The translations under genes and the position numbers were made by a program. The notes under the pieces are model-generated. The model had not been told where the DNA came from. It saw only the letters and a list, made by a program, of their open reading frames with translations, and did no database searches. DNA of 64,000 nucleotides from positions 64,808-128,807 of the forward strand of contig NZ_DAGX01000002.1 of assembly GCF_002498315.1 (NCBI RefSeq). The letters are read 5' to 3'. This DNA comes from Methanofollis sp. UBA420 (GTDB lineage Archaea; Halobacteriota; Methanomicrobia; Methanomicrobiales; Methanofollaceae). Below are positions 1-9,019 of this stretch, piece by piece. Position 1 is the stretch's first letter; the number at the start of each line of letters is the position of its first letter.

Positions 1-4
1 AGAG

Positions 5-910
5 GTGGCCGAGGTTCAGGCCCCGCCCGTGCAAAAAAAAGAGTCGTCAGGCAGGATCGGTGCGGTCCTTGTTTCCCTGCCGGCTGCTGTCCATGACGGC
101 ATCGGTCGGCTGAAGGCCACCCTGCTCCACAGGGATAAGACGTTTCAGGAGATCGACGAGAAGCTTGACTCCACGGTGAAAGGGCAGGACGCGGTTCCTG
201 ATCCGGCCGGAGCCCTGCCCGTCGCACCGATCGCCGGGGCAGGGGTTGCCTCCTCGCCGGTCGCCGGCGGCGCCGCCGCACCCGCGGACCCCCTCCTCGA
301 CGTCAGCATGGAGGATCTTGAGAGTCTCAACCTCGACGATCCGGAGAATGGATCGGGTGTCTCTCCGTCACTGGATATCTCCCTTGACAGTGACCTCCCC
401 ATGGCTCCGACAGACGATGCGATTGTTTCCGGGATCCTTGAGGCGAATTCGGCTGAGCTGGAAGAATTTTCAGACCTCGGCGACATCGACGAACTTGACA
501 GCGAACTTGCAGGGCTCGACGAGATCAGCCTCGACGAACTGGACCTTCCTGACGAGGCAGACCTTGTGGCAGAGGTGGACGGTCTCTCTCCCGAACCTGC
601 GGCAGACGCGCTTGCGGCGGCGATCGCACCGGCCGCGCCCCCCCAGCCCCCGGCGCCTCCCGAACAGGTCGTCGAAGAAGAGCCGGAAGAAGAGAACATG
701 CTGGCATTTGCCATGGGGGGAGGAGATTCCGACGCGCTCATGGACCTCCTCAAGACCGATTCCAAGAAGCAGAGGAAGGAGGACTATAACAGCCTGCTGC
801 GTGACATGAAAGATGTGAAGGTCTCTGCCGACGACCTTGTTACCGGACTCCAGGATACCCTGGATATTTTGAAAAATCCAAAGAAAAAGAAGGTGAAGCA
901 TAATGACTGA
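5..910 (+). CDS. Acidic, largely disordered protein at head of taxis operon (possibly 5'-truncated by window)
   Basis: An unrecognised protein of at least 301 residues. The first start in the window is a GTG at position 5, so the true start may lie upstream. A short basic N-terminus with a possible amphipathic segment (about residues 17-60) is followed by a long Ala/Pro-rich, Asp/Glu-rich low-complexity region (about 65-230). The protein ends in a charged segment rich in Lys (KNPKKKKVKHND). No enzyme motif is visible. It overlaps the next gene, cheF, by 8 bases, so it is probably co-transcribed and translationally coupled with the taxis genes. A scaffold or linker role at the chemotaxis-archaellum interface is only a guess from position. 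Codon use matches its neighbours. Confidence 0.7.
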   Translation: MAEVQAPPVQKKESSGRIGAVLVSLPAAVHDGIGRLKATLLHRDKTFQEIDEKLDSTVKGQDAVPDPAGALPVAPIAGAGVASSPVAGGAAAPADPLLDVSMEDLESLNLDDPENGSGVSPSLDISLDSDLPMAPTDDAIVSGILEANSAELEEFSDLGDIDELDSELAGLDEISLDELDLPDEADLVAEVDGLSPEPAADALAAAIAPAAPPQPPAPPEQVVEEEPEEENMLAFAMGGGDSDALMDLLKTDSKKQRKEDYNSLLRDMKDVKVSADDLVTGLQDTLDILKNPKKKKVKHND

Positions 911-1700
911 CGTTCCTGTTAAAATCGAGATTGATGGTAAATGGGCGGGTGCAAAGCTGACTCTCGGGCCTGACGAGATCCAGGTCGCCGGGCCGAAATC
1001 TTTTGCTATTTCCAACAAGTCGATCTTTGACCTTGACGCGAAGGGCAGTGTCCTCAGCATCACCACAAAAGGGCAGGAAAACCAGCCGGTAAAGATCGCG
1101 TCCGTCGAAAAAGTGTTGAATGTCCTGAAAAGACATATCCTTGCGACATGTAATGCCTACCGCCTTGCTGCCTATTTCATGTCCCCGGCTGTCAGGGGCG
1201 GGGTGTTTGTCAAGGATGCACGCTGGGAAAAAGGCGGTATTGATGTATTGAAGTCGGGCATCTGGTTTTTTTCGAATACAGAGCAGATATGCGTCCCTCT
1301 TGCCGACGTTGCATCCATCGAACTGACCAAGCGCGAGGTGCAGGGGAAGGACACAGATGTCGTGAAGATCGATCATATCGAGGGGACCGAGGTGGTCACC
1401 AGTTTTGTCCTCTGCCCGCTCACCACCCTGCAGATCCTCTATAATTTCCTGAAGGACGCCACAAAGAGCATGGATATGGAGGGGGACCTGGACCCGAAGT
1501 CCGCGCAGGTCGCTATGCTCGTCTATAGCGGGATGGATACGGCGTCGATTGAGAATATGCTCGGTGTATCACTGAAAGAAATCGACCAGATCTATGATGC
1601 CCTGATCCGTCTCGGCCTTGCAGAGGTTGTGATGGTCAGGAGAGAGGTTAAACTTACCACAAAAGGTGTCAGGTACATCACAGACGCCACAAAAGTTTAA
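903..1700 (+). CDS. cheF: Archaeal taxis protein CheF
   Basis: Matches the archaea-specific CheF family (DUF439). CheF is known, from work on Halobacterium, to bind CheY and CheC/CheD-type proteins and to pass the taxis signal to the archaellum motor. The 265 residues comprise an N-terminal beta-rich region (VPVKIEIDGKW), a central part with LTKREVQGKDTDVVKIDH, and a C-terminal winged-helix-like tail (about 195-265) ending in TTKGVRYITDATKV. The order cheF-cheY-cheB-cheA-cheC-cheD that follows supports the call. The ATG at 903 sits inside the end of the upstream gene. The start is preceded by AAGGTGAAG, a good ribosome binding site. Confidence 0.88.
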   Translation: MTDVPVKIEIDGKWAGAKLTLGPDEIQVAGPKSFAISNKSIFDLDAKGSVLSITTKGQENQPVKIASVEKVLNVLKRHILATCNAYRLAAYFMSPAVRGGVFVKDARWEKGGIDVLKSGIWFFSNTEQICVPLADVASIELTKREVQGKDTDVVKIDHIEGTEVVTSFVLCPLTTLQILYNFLKDATKSMDMEGDLDPKSAQVAMLVYSGMDTASIENMLGVSLKEIDQIYDALIRLGLAEVVMVRREVKLTTKGVRYITDATKV

Positions 1701-1713
1701 ATAATTAATTATT
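1700..1713. promoter_or_regulatory. Perfect 14-bp A+T palindrome after cheF
   Basis: The 14 bases read identically on both strands (AATAATTAATTATT). They overlap the cheF stop codon and lie about 25 bp upstream of the TATA-like box of cheY. It may be an operator or part of a weak terminator between cheF and cheY. No family can be assigned. Confidence 0.35.
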
Positions 1714-1736
1714 ATACCCTTTTCTAAAAACGAAAG

Positions 1737-1748
1737 TTTTATATTTTT
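1737..1748 (+). promoter_or_regulatory. TATA-box promoter for cheY-cheB-cheA-cheC-cheD
   Basis: A TTTTATATTTTT element lies behind a purine-rich BRE-like stretch (CGAAAG), 29-40 bases before the cheY ATG at 1777. This spacing fits an archaeal promoter with a very short leader. It suggests the cheY-to-cheD genes can be transcribed separately from the upstream pair. Confidence 0.5.
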
Positions 1749-1776
1749 GATACCCCAAATACAATCTGAGAAGACC

Positions 1777-2139
1777 ATGGGAAGAATCCTTATCGTCGAT
1801 GACACGCTCTTCATGCGAACTCTCCTGAAGAATATCCTCTTCTCCGGAGGGCACACCATTGTTGGCGAAGCAGAAAACGGTGAAGAAGCCATTGCCAGAT
1901 ATCAGGAACTGAAGCCTGATCTCGTTACGATGGACGTGGTCATGCCGAAGATGAACGGCATCGACGCGTTGAAGAACATCCGCGCGGCCGATCCGAATGC
2001 GAAAATCGTGATGTGTACCGCGGTGGGTCAGGAGCAGATGGTAAAACTGGCAGTCAAGACCGGTGCGAAAGGCTATATCGTCAAGCCCTTCCAGGCGCCG
2101 AAAGTGCTTGAGGAGGTGAAAAACGTCCTTGGGGCTTGA
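1777..2139 (+). CDS. cheY: Chemotaxis response regulator CheY
   Basis: A single receiver domain of 120 residues. CheA phosphorylates it, and it carries the signal to CheF and the archaellum motor. Visible are the acidic pair in ILIVDDT, the phospho-acceptor Asp in LVTMDVVMP, the conserved Thr/Ala switch region (MCTAVGQ) and the Lys in YIVKPF. The ATG at 1777 was preferred to an in-frame ATG 30 bases upstream. It gives the standard receiver N-terminus (MGRILIVDD), has a GAGAAGA purine tract just before it, and the upstream ATG lies too close to the TATA box. The gene overlaps no other and is followed at once by cheB. Confidence 0.93.
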   Translation: MGRILIVDDTLFMRTLLKNILFSGGHTIVGEAENGEEAIARYQELKPDLVTMDVVMPKMNGIDALKNIRAADPNAKIVMCTAVGQEQMVKLAVKTGAKGYIVKPFQAPKVLEEVKNVLGA

Positions 2140-2141
2140 TC

Positions 2142-3176
2142 ATGATTCGGGTGCTTATTGTCGATGATTCAATCTTTATCAGGACGATACTGAAGGATAC
2201 TCTCAGTGCTTCCCCGGGAATAGAGATCGTCGGCTCCGCTTCAGATGGCGAGGAGGCTCTCAGGATGATCGACGAGCTCAGGCCAGATGCCATGACACTC
2301 GATATCGAGATGCCGAAGGTCAGCGGGATCGAGTTATTGAAGAGGCTGAAAGGTGCCGAGTACCGTCCCAAGATCCTGATGCTCAGTTCTCTCACCTCGA
2401 AGGACGCTGAACACACTCGCCTGGCCCTGAGCCTTGGCGCCGACGACTTCATGCTGAAACCGCAGGACATCTTCCGGGTACGTGGCCTGAAAGAAGAACT
2501 TGTGGCAAAGATCAGACATCTGATAGAGATCAGGCCGGCGCAAAAAGTCAGCTCCGTATCAGACGAGCTTGCCACCCATGTGGTCCTCTTTGGTTCGTCG
2601 GCCGGCGGACTCCAGCAACTGGACCGTGTCCTCTCAGACCTCTCCCCTGAAATGACGGCAGCTGTCGTCATCACGCAGCATATGCCCGAAGGGTTTACAG
2701 CCGCCCTTGCCGAGCGTTTCAACCGGATCTGTCCTCTTCCCGTACATGAATCCGAGAACGGGCATCTCATAAAAAAAGGCGAGGTCATCGTCTGTAAGGC
2801 GGGGTTCCACTCCGTGATCTCCGCATTACTCACCAGAGAGGGGAAAACCGGAGGGAAGATCGTCCACTCCACAGCGCCGCCGGTCCATGCCGTCCGCCCG
2901 GCGATTGACAAGACCTTCTCATCGGCGGCAAGGACCTATGGACGCAATACGCTCGCGGTTGTCCTGAGCGGGATGGGGAACGACTGTGGCGAAGGTGCGG
3001 TTGATGTCAAGGCTGCCGGGGGGACGGTATTCGTATGCAAAGAGGAAGACTGTCTCGTCTATGGGATGGCCCGCTCTGCATTGAAGAGAAACAGCGTCGA
3101 TAAAGTCCTCCCTCTCTCGGATATACCTCGTGAGGTACTGAAGACGGTTCGAACAATGGAGATGGGAAATGTCTGA
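2142..3176 (+). CDS. cheB: Protein-glutamate methylesterase/deamidase CheB
   Basis: A 344-residue response regulator that removes methyl groups from (or deamidates) chemoreceptor glutamates for adaptation. The receiver domain occupies about 1-120 (VLIVDD; phospho-Asp in TLDIEMP; Lys in FMLKPQD). The methylesterase domain is C-terminal (about 150-340), with the catalytic Ser in FGSSAGG, the His in TQHMP and the Asp in GMGNDCGEG. The ATG at 2142 is preferred to the TTG at 2136, which overlaps the cheY stop. The last bases overlap cheA by 8, which indicates coupling. It acts with CheR, encoded at 10.6-11.4 kb on the other strand. Confidence 0.95.
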   Translation: MIRVLIVDDSIFIRTILKDTLSASPGIEIVGSASDGEEALRMIDELRPDAMTLDIEMPKVSGIELLKRLKGAEYRPKILMLSSLTSKDAEHTRLALSLGADDFMLKPQDIFRVRGLKEELVAKIRHLIEIRPAQKVSSVSDELATHVVLFGSSAGGLQQLDRVLSDLSPEMTAAVVITQHMPEGFTAALAERFNRICPLPVHESENGHLIKKGEVIVCKAGFHSVISALLTREGKTGGKIVHSTAPPVHAVRPAIDKTFSSAARTYGRNTLAVVLSGMGNDCGEGAVDVKAAGGTVFVCKEEDCLVYGMARSALKRNSVDKVLPLSDIPREVLKTVRTMEMGNV

Positions 3177-5097
3177 TATGGAAGAGTACAGGGGACTGTT
3201 TGTAACAGAATCCCGGGAGAACCTTGACACAATTGCCCAGGCCCTCCTGACCCTTGAGGAGTGTGAAGACCGGGAAACGATCGATGAAATCTTCAGGTCG
3301 GCCCACACGATCAAGGGCGCCTCGGCCTCGATGGGCTATATGAAGCTCGAAAAGCTCTGTCATTCGATGGAGGACCTCTTCGACCTCATCAGGAACGGGA
3401 AGCTGAAGGCGTCTGCTCCTCTCATCGACCTTTTCCTCGCCTGTACCGACCAGATCGATGACATCCTCGAATCCATCGACGGTGGGGGCGATGACACCGG
3501 GAACTCCATTGACGACCTGGTCTCGTCTCTTGAGGCCTGGACAAATGGGGGAGATGGCGGCGCGCCGGCTAGCGACGAACCAGAAAACAACGGTGCCGAC
3601 GAGGCCCACACTGAAGACGCACCCTCTCCCTCCGGGTCCGGCGATATGTATGTCGTCGGGGTCGACCTGGTCCCCGAATGTTCGATGAAGGATGTCAGGG
3701 CGATGATCGTCCTCTCCAACATCGAAGAGATCGGCCGGATCGTCTCCATGAAACCTGCCCGGGAGGAGGTCGAGAATGGAAACATCGAGGCCCACTTCGA
3801 GGTCGTCGTCCAGAGCGAGGCCGGTGCCGAGGCGCTCAGGGCAGCAGTCTCCGGGACCGACATCGCCGGCGTCACCGTTGAACTGGATGCTCCCCGCCCG
3901 GTGCAAAAACCTCAGAAAAAATCGGAAGAGGCGTCCCAGAAATCCGATCACCATGAACGGGGCCGGGAGATCAAGAACCTCAGGGTCGATCTTCACCTCC
4001 TTGACCAGATGATGAACCTGGTCGAGGACCTTGTCATCAACCGCGGGCGTCTCAAGCAGATTGCCCAGAAGAACCAGATCAAGGAGTTTGACGAGGCCCT
4101 GAATATGGTGGGCCGTTCTGTGGCCGACCTGCAGAACCTGATGATGCACATCAGGATGATCCCGTTGAACCACATCTTCAACCGCCTGCCGCGGGTTGTC
4201 AGGGACGTGGCGCAGCACGACCACAAGGAGGTCGAGTTCGTCATCGAGGGCGGCGACACCGAACTTGACCGGAGTGTCATGGACGGCCTCAACGACCCCC
4301 TCCTCCACCTGATCAGGAATGCCGTCGACCATGGTGTCGAACCCCCCGAGGAGAGGAAAGCGGCCGGAAAACCTGAAAAGGGTCTGGTGCGCCTCTCGGC
4401 CCGGCGTGACCGAGACAACGTCGTCATCAGGATCGAGGACGACGGTGCCGGGGTCAACTCTGAGAAGGTCCGCCAGAAGGCTGTTTCCCGGGGGCTGTAC
4501 ACCGCCGAAGAGGCGGCAACCCTGACAGACGACCAGATCATCGACGTCCTGTTCAACCCGGGATTCTCGACCGCCGATACGATCACCGATATCAGCGGGA
4601 GAGGCGTCGGTCTTGACGTGGTCAGGGCGGCGATCGAGTCCCTGAAGGGGTCTATCAAGGTCGAGTCTGTCCACGGGAAGGGCACCTGTTTCGAACTTGT
4701 CCTGCCGCCCACCATGGCCATCGTCGAGGTGATGATGGTCAGGATCAATGGAAAGAGGTGCGCAATCCCGATCTCGAATGTTGTCGAGGTGGCAATGCTC
4801 AAGAGCGAGGGGATTCACAGGGTCGGCAACAGCCGGGTGATCCTCCTCAGAGACGAGGTTCTCCCTCTCTACACGCTGGACGACATGTTCGGCAGTTTCC
4901 AATCGGGCGAAGTCCTTGTCGTCCTTCAGTATCGTTCAAAGAAATGCGGGATCCTGGCCAATGTCGTAGAAGGGCAGCAGGAAGTCGTCGTAAAGCCGCT
5001 CAGCGCCCTTGTCGGAAGTTGTCCCGGGGTCGGGGGTGTCACCATCCCCGGTGACGGCGAAGTGGTGCCGGTCCTTGATGTGAACACCATAGTATGA
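3169..5097 (+). CDS. cheA: Chemotaxis sensor histidine kinase CheA
   Basis: A 642-residue kinase at the core of the taxis array. The HPt domain holds phospho-acceptor His46 (RSAHTIKGA). A variable region with a CheY-binding-like module (about 155-245) follows an acidic linker. The dimerisation helix pair is about 270-345 and the ATPase about 346-500 (LIRNAVDHGVEPPEER, EDDGAGVN, GRGVGLDVV). The C-terminal CheW-like domain, about 505-640, docks to receptors. The start overlaps the end of cheB; a second ATG three codons in is possible. No separate cheW is seen in this window. Length and domain order are normal for the family. Confidence 0.95.
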   Translation: MSDMEEYRGLFVTESRENLDTIAQALLTLEECEDRETIDEIFRSAHTIKGASASMGYMKLEKLCHSMEDLFDLIRNGKLKASAPLIDLFLACTDQIDDILESIDGGGDDTGNSIDDLVSSLEAWTNGGDGGAPASDEPENNGADEAHTEDAPSPSGSGDMYVVGVDLVPECSMKDVRAMIVLSNIEEIGRIVSMKPAREEVENGNIEAHFEVVVQSEAGAEALRAAVSGTDIAGVTVELDAPRPVQKPQKKSEEASQKSDHHERGREIKNLRVDLHLLDQMMNLVEDLVINRGRLKQIAQKNQIKEFDEALNMVGRSVADLQNLMMHIRMIPLNHIFNRLPRVVRDVAQHDHKEVEFVIEGGDTELDRSVMDGLNDPLLHLIRNAVDHGVEPPEERKAAGKPEKGLVRLSARRDRDNVVIRIEDDGAGVNSEKVRQKAVSRGLYTAEEAATLTDDQIIDVLFNPGFSTADTITDISGRGVGLDVVRAAIESLKGSIKVESVHGKGTCFELVLPPTMAIVEVMMVRINGKRCAIPISNVVEVAMLKSEGIHRVGNSRVILLRDEVLPLYTLDDMFGSFQSGEVLVVLQYRSKKCGILANVVEGQQEVVVKPLSALVGSCPGVGGVTIPGDGEVVPVLDVNTIV

Positions 5098-5107
5098 GGC
5101 ACATAGT

Positions 5108-5728
5108 ATGCAATTAACAGCGTTACAGACGGATGCACTGGGAGAACTCGGAAACATTGGCGCTGCCCATGCCGCGACCACCCTTTCCCAGATGCTCATG
5201 AGCCAGATCGAGATGGATGTACCGGCGGTCTCCATCATCGACATCTCAAAGTTCTACTCGGTTATCGATGACGAATGTGCTGCGCTTGTTGTCTTCCAGA
5301 TTACCGGCGAAGCCCATGGACAGGGGTATGTCGTTCTCTATATGCCGCAGAAGTCGGCGGTATGCCTGACCAATACGATGCTTGGCATGAACGACATGGA
5401 TCGGGAGATCAATGACATGGACCAGAGCGCTCTGATCGAGGTGGGGAACATCATGGTTTCGGCGTTCCTGGATGCGACCGCCGAACTGCTCGGCATCGTT
5501 ATGTTGCCGTCTCCGCCGTCTCTCTGCGTGGATATGGCTCATGCAGGCATTCAGTCGATCCTTGCGGATGTTGCACAGGATACGGACGAAGTGGTCATCT
5601 TCAGGACGAACCTTCATAACGGCCAGAACGAGATCGAAGGGACGCTCCTCCTCTTCCCTGACCTGACATTGCTCAAAAACCTTGTCACCCTCCTTGAATC
5701 TCTGACTTCGCCAGCTCAGTCTTCCTGA
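5108..5728 (+). CDS. cheC: CheY-P phosphatase CheC
   Basis: A 206-residue CheC/FliY/CheX-family protein that dephosphorylates CheY-P and is regulated by binding CheD. The two phosphatase motifs of the family are visible: ALGELGNIGAAHAATTLS near residue 10 and ALIEVGNIMVSAFLDA near residue 110, each with the E-x2-N signature. The ATG at 5108 follows the cheA stop by 10 bases. The neighbouring cheD completes the usual CheC-CheD pair. Confidence 0.93.
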   Translation: MQLTALQTDALGELGNIGAAHAATTLSQMLMSQIEMDVPAVSIIDISKFYSVIDDECAALVVFQITGEAHGQGYVVLYMPQKSAVCLTNTMLGMNDMDREINDMDQSALIEVGNIMVSAFLDATAELLGIVMLPSPPSLCVDMAHAGIQSILADVAQDTDEVVIFRTNLHNGQNEIEGTLLLFPDLTLLKNLVTLLESLTSPAQSS

Positions 5729-5738
5729 GAGGATTTTG

Positions 5739-6230
5739 ATGGTCGAATTTCAGCCTATCGGTGTGAATGCGCGGGTTATCGGGATTGGGGAGTACTGTGT
5801 GGGCAGCGGGCCGATGACCACCATCGGTCTTGGTTCGTGCATCGCCCTGATCCTCCATAATGAGCGTCTTTCTATCGGTGGCATGGCGCATGTCATGCTG
5901 CCTGAAAGCAAAGGCCACAGGGACAGGCCGGGAAAGTTTGCGGATACGGCTGTCGCCGTCCTTCTCGAAGGAATGGAAGCACAGGGGTCGAGGAACGGGT
6001 CGCTCACGGCAAAACTGGTGGGTGGAGCCAATATGTTCGGGTTCAATGACAATAACCTGAATATTGGGGACAGGAATATCAAGGCTGTCCATATGTCCCT
6101 GCAGGAACACCGCATCCCGGTCATCTCCGAGGATGTCGGCGGGAAGGTGGGGCGGTCGGTGCTGTACTTCCCGCAGAACCACGGAACGATCACGGTCAGA
6201 AAGGCGAGCGGGACATGCACCGAGATGTAA
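5739..6230 (+). CDS. cheD: Chemoreceptor glutamine deamidase CheD
   Basis: A 163-residue CheD that deamidates receptor glutamines and binds CheC. The catalytic Cys lies in GLGSCIA and the His in GGMAHVMLP. The Thr of the triad is probably in the C-terminal part near GTITVRKASG. The ATG at 5739 is chosen over the adjoining in-frame TTG at 5736; a GAGAGGA ribosome site precedes it. Its 3' end overlaps the next gene by 16 bases. Confidence 0.93.
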   Translation: MVEFQPIGVNARVIGIGEYCVGSGPMTTIGLGSCIALILHNERLSIGGMAHVMLPESKGHRDRPGKFADTAVAVLLEGMEAQGSRNGSLTAKLVGGANMFGFNDNNLNIGDRNIKAVHMSLQEHRIPVISEDVGGKVGRSVLYFPQNHGTITVRKASGTCTEM

Positions 6231-7258
6231 TTCCCCTCCTGTTTTTTCTTCTTCTTCTCGTGGCACCTGTGTCTGCCGATCTGGTGATCTTCCCGCCCTC
6301 TTCGTCGACCTATTCGACATATCTTGTGAATGATTATACCAATGGTCCTGAAGGGGAGGTGATTTTCGCCACGTCCTCGGGCCTGACGTCCTATAATGGC
6401 AACTGGACCACCTATCACTATCCCCCTGCGTACAGGAAAGACTCGCTCATCTCCGATTTTATTCTCTCAGTCACCTACGGGCCGGACGGGATGCTCTGGA
6501 TAGGGACTCCTGCCGGTCTGCAGCGGATGAATGGCCAGGCTTTTGAAGTGGTTGTCGGTCAGGAGCAACTCAAGAACCCTATCGTGATCGGTCTCCAGCG
6601 CTGGGACGACGCCCTCTGGATAGAGACGCACAATGCCGGTTTGCACAGGCTGGAAAACGGGTCATGGACCTGGTTCAAACCGTTCCATGGTGGTCCGGGG
6701 AGTTATGCCCTGGACGACCTCGTCCTTGACCCTGCCGGCGGGGTGCTGTACTGCGTTTCCCGTGTGGACGGTGTCTTTGCGGTCGGGGAAAACGTGAGTG
6801 CCGGGTTTTATCCTGTCATGCCCGAAGGCCGCAAGGTGACCGGGTTTACAGATGTGGTCACAGATCCCTTCGGTGGGGTCTACCTCTTCAACCGGAGTTG
6901 TGTCGCCCACCTGGGCGGCGACGGTCTGGAGACGGCGATCAGTGCGCCGGGCGACCTTGGCGTCAGTGAGATCAACGACGTCTGCCCCGCCCCAGACGGT
7001 TCTCTCTGGGTGGCGACCGACCATGGATTATTCCAGTGGAAGGACGGCGTCGTCCTCGACCACATCTACCGGGCTCACGGAATCTGGTCGAATGTCATAA
7101 AGACCGTTTTTGTGGACTCCACCGGCAGGTGCTGGTTCTCGACGCCGACGGCGATAGGTTACTATTATCCTGACGATGCCGCCACGGACCGCATCAGATT
7201 TTTCTTTGATGGGCCGAGAAAACTTCTGTTCTCGGGGGATACCTCTCCGGTCCCCTGA
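6215..7258 (+). CDS. Secreted two-component-regulator-type beta-propeller protein
   Basis: A 347-residue exported protein. A signal peptide (about 1-22: LLFFLLLLVAPVSA) is followed by repeated blades of the regulator-propeller type, with recurring patterns such as GMLWIGTPAGLQ, ALWIETHNAGLH, SLWVATDHGLFQ and CWFSTPTAIG. Such domains usually sense ligands outside the cell in front of a membrane segment and kinase. Here no C-terminal membrane helix or signalling domain is present, so it is a free or loosely bound propeller. Overlap with cheD by 16 bases puts it in the taxis operon. A role as a binding protein for a receptor is inference. Confidence 0.75.
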   Translation: MHRDVIPLLFFLLLLVAPVSADLVIFPPSSSTYSTYLVNDYTNGPEGEVIFATSSGLTSYNGNWTTYHYPPAYRKDSLISDFILSVTYGPDGMLWIGTPAGLQRMNGQAFEVVVGQEQLKNPIVIGLQRWDDALWIETHNAGLHRLENGSWTWFKPFHGGPGSYALDDLVLDPAGGVLYCVSRVDGVFAVGENVSAGFYPVMPEGRKVTGFTDVVTDPFGGVYLFNRSCVAHLGGDGLETAISAPGDLGVSEINDVCPAPDGSLWVATDHGLFQWKDGVVLDHIYRAHGIWSNVIKTVFVDSTGRCWFSTPTAIGYYYPDDAATDRIRFFFDGPRKLLFSGDTSPVP

Positions 7259-7764
7259 ATTTGTAGGGCCGGATCGGGGAAGGTAGAATAGAAATCCTGA
7301 TGCGAAGGGTTGCTATCCCCATCCCTGGTGGCAAGTCAAGAACAAAATATCGCCACCCGAATGTACCTGGACGATAGAGAGCCCTGGCTGTGGAAAATTT
7401 TCTGTACTCCCTCGTGAAAAGAGCGCCGGCGACGACACCCCCTTCTTTACGATCTCTCCTCTGCCTTCCCGACCCCATCGCAATCACGGGAGACGACCGG
7501 AGGGAGTTGAGAAAATCTATGATTTTCGAGGGAGCCCCCGGCGTGAGGATGGGATAAGGCAGACTGATCAGAAGAGCCGCCCCGTTAGAAGGATGATGAA
7601 TTCTCATCTGTTCTCTCGCGCCGGGGGAAACCCCCGGATCCCCCCCATGATGAAGATGACCGGGGGGTGGCGATGGATCAGTGTTCCTGCCTGCTCTCCT
7701 CTTGCGAGGAGCGTGATCACGGGTGCCTAAAGATCCGACACTTGAGGGATGACGTACCCCTGAC
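7259..7764. other. 506-bp intergenic region with a GC hairpin
   Basis: No convincing gene lies between the propeller gene and the convergent minus-strand gene at 7765. Positions 7621-7637 form a perfect 7-bp G/C stem with a three-base AAA loop (CCGGGGG AAA CCCCCGG). It may act in transcript ending for either converging gene. A 137-codon minus-strand open frame here (7194-7607) has no recognisable protein character and overlaps the propeller gene. Confidence 0.4.
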
Positions 7765-8943
7765 TTACCGTGCCTTCAGGGTCTGTCTGCAATAGGCGTC
7801 TATGGAATCTATCAGTGCTTTTTTTGCTTTTTTAACCTGCTTCTCGTCTTTTGAAAAGAGTTCGTGCGCCAGATAGTTTATGAGGGTCAGGTAATAGTCC
7901 ATCGAGGGATATTTTTTCTTCATGTCCCTGATCTGGATATACGACTCGGCCTCGCGTTCTGAGAGGAGGGAATAGACAATGTCAAGGAGGCCGACAATAT
8001 AGGGTGGCATACGCTTCTCTATCGCCTGTTTCCTGAATGTCTGGTACCCGGACCGCGTGGTGGTCCGCAGGGAGAGGAGCATCCCGAAGTAGAGGGGTTC
8101 GACGCTCGCCGGGAACTGCTGGATCATCTGCTTCACGACGCCGGCGGCCCTCCCCCCGTCGCCCTCTTCGATGGCAGAGTAAAAAGCCTCATGGAGGAAC
8201 TCTCTGTCATCAAAAAAACGTGTCTGCGCGATTCTCAGAAACTGCTCTTTCATTTCGTGGTTCCGGTCTCGTTTTGCTTTTTGAAGACCGATCTTGATGA
8301 AGGCCCGCTCGCCCGGGAACCAGTCGATGGCACAGGAGATCATCAACCAGAACGTGCGCACAAGCCACGGGCTGTTTTTGAAAGGTATGTTTGAATCTGC
8401 ATCTGTGTGGATGCGGGTGATCTCGATCATCTGTTCCCGCGCCCGCAGTTCCATCTCCCCGGGTGCACGGGGAATATTTTTGAATCCTGCGACTTCTTTG
8501 AGGGACAGGGCATAATAACAGAACGCAAGGGAGGTGTGGACCAGAATGTCCTGGGAGCGGTACTTTCTCAGGTACGGGATAGCATGCTCAAAGTCCCCTG
8601 ACTTCATCAGTTTCAGGCCTGCGATGATTTCCAGGCCTGCGCGGGGATTTTTCCCTTTTTTCAGTCTGGTGGCACTCTCGATCACCCGTTCGGTTCGTCC
8701 CAGGTCCGATGCGCGGCCCGGGGTGTCAAGGATCTTGAAACAGATCGAGTCGATGAAGGCGTTGTAACTCTCGTCGTCAAGATCGGGGAAAGAAGATTCC
8801 AGTGCAGAAACAGCATACCCATAAAATACAGGGAGTTTATCGTCGATCTTGGAGATATTCTTCTCGATATATCCGAAAAAATCCAGTCTGAGCATCTCGA
8901 TCTTCTCGTACTGGATTGCATCAGAGAGTATCTCGCCGCGCAT
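7765..8943 (-). CDS. Helical-repeat (TPR-like) protein of unknown function
   Basis: A 392-residue soluble protein made almost wholly of predicted helices with TPR-like spacing (for example LKLMKSGDFEHAIPYLRKY, AFCYYALSLKEV and FYSAIEEGDGGRAAGVVKQM). No signal peptide, membrane segment or catalytic motif is visible. The ATG is preceded at about 20-30 bases by an A+T tract (TTTAATACG) resembling a TATA box, so the transcript may be nearly leaderless. It is likely a protein-interaction scaffold. Its position between taxis genes hints at a signalling link but proves nothing. Confidence 0.65.
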   Translation of the reverse strand: MRGEILSDAIQYEKIEMLRLDFFGYIEKNISKIDDKLPVFYGYAVSALESSFPDLDDESYNAFIDSICFKILDTPGRASDLGRTERVIESATRLKKGKNPRAGLEIIAGLKLMKSGDFEHAIPYLRKYRSQDILVHTSLAFCYYALSLKEVAGFKNIPRAPGEMELRAREQMIEITRIHTDADSNIPFKNSPWLVRTFWLMISCAIDWFPGERAFIKIGLQKAKRDRNHEMKEQFLRIAQTRFFDDREFLHEAFYSAIEEGDGGRAAGVVKQMIQQFPASVEPLYFGMLLSLRTTTRSGYQTFRKQAIEKRMPPYIVGLLDIVYSLLSEREAESYIQIRDMKKKYPSMDYYLTLINYLAHELFSKDEKQVKKAKKALIDSIDAYCRQTLKAR

Positions 8944-9019
8944 ACTAGATGATAATGATATGTCGTATTAAATTTTAAGAAATGAATTTTTTTGTCCCTG
9001 AAAGGGACCTGTCGTCTGT

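Noticed and set aside
3007..4902. 631-codon minus-strand frame opposite cheA
   Set aside because: Asp/His/Val-rich shadow of cheA without recognisable features.
7194..7607. 137-codon minus-strand ORF in the gap after the propeller gene
   Set aside because: No homology-like pattern, no ribosome site, and it overlaps the end of the propeller gene.
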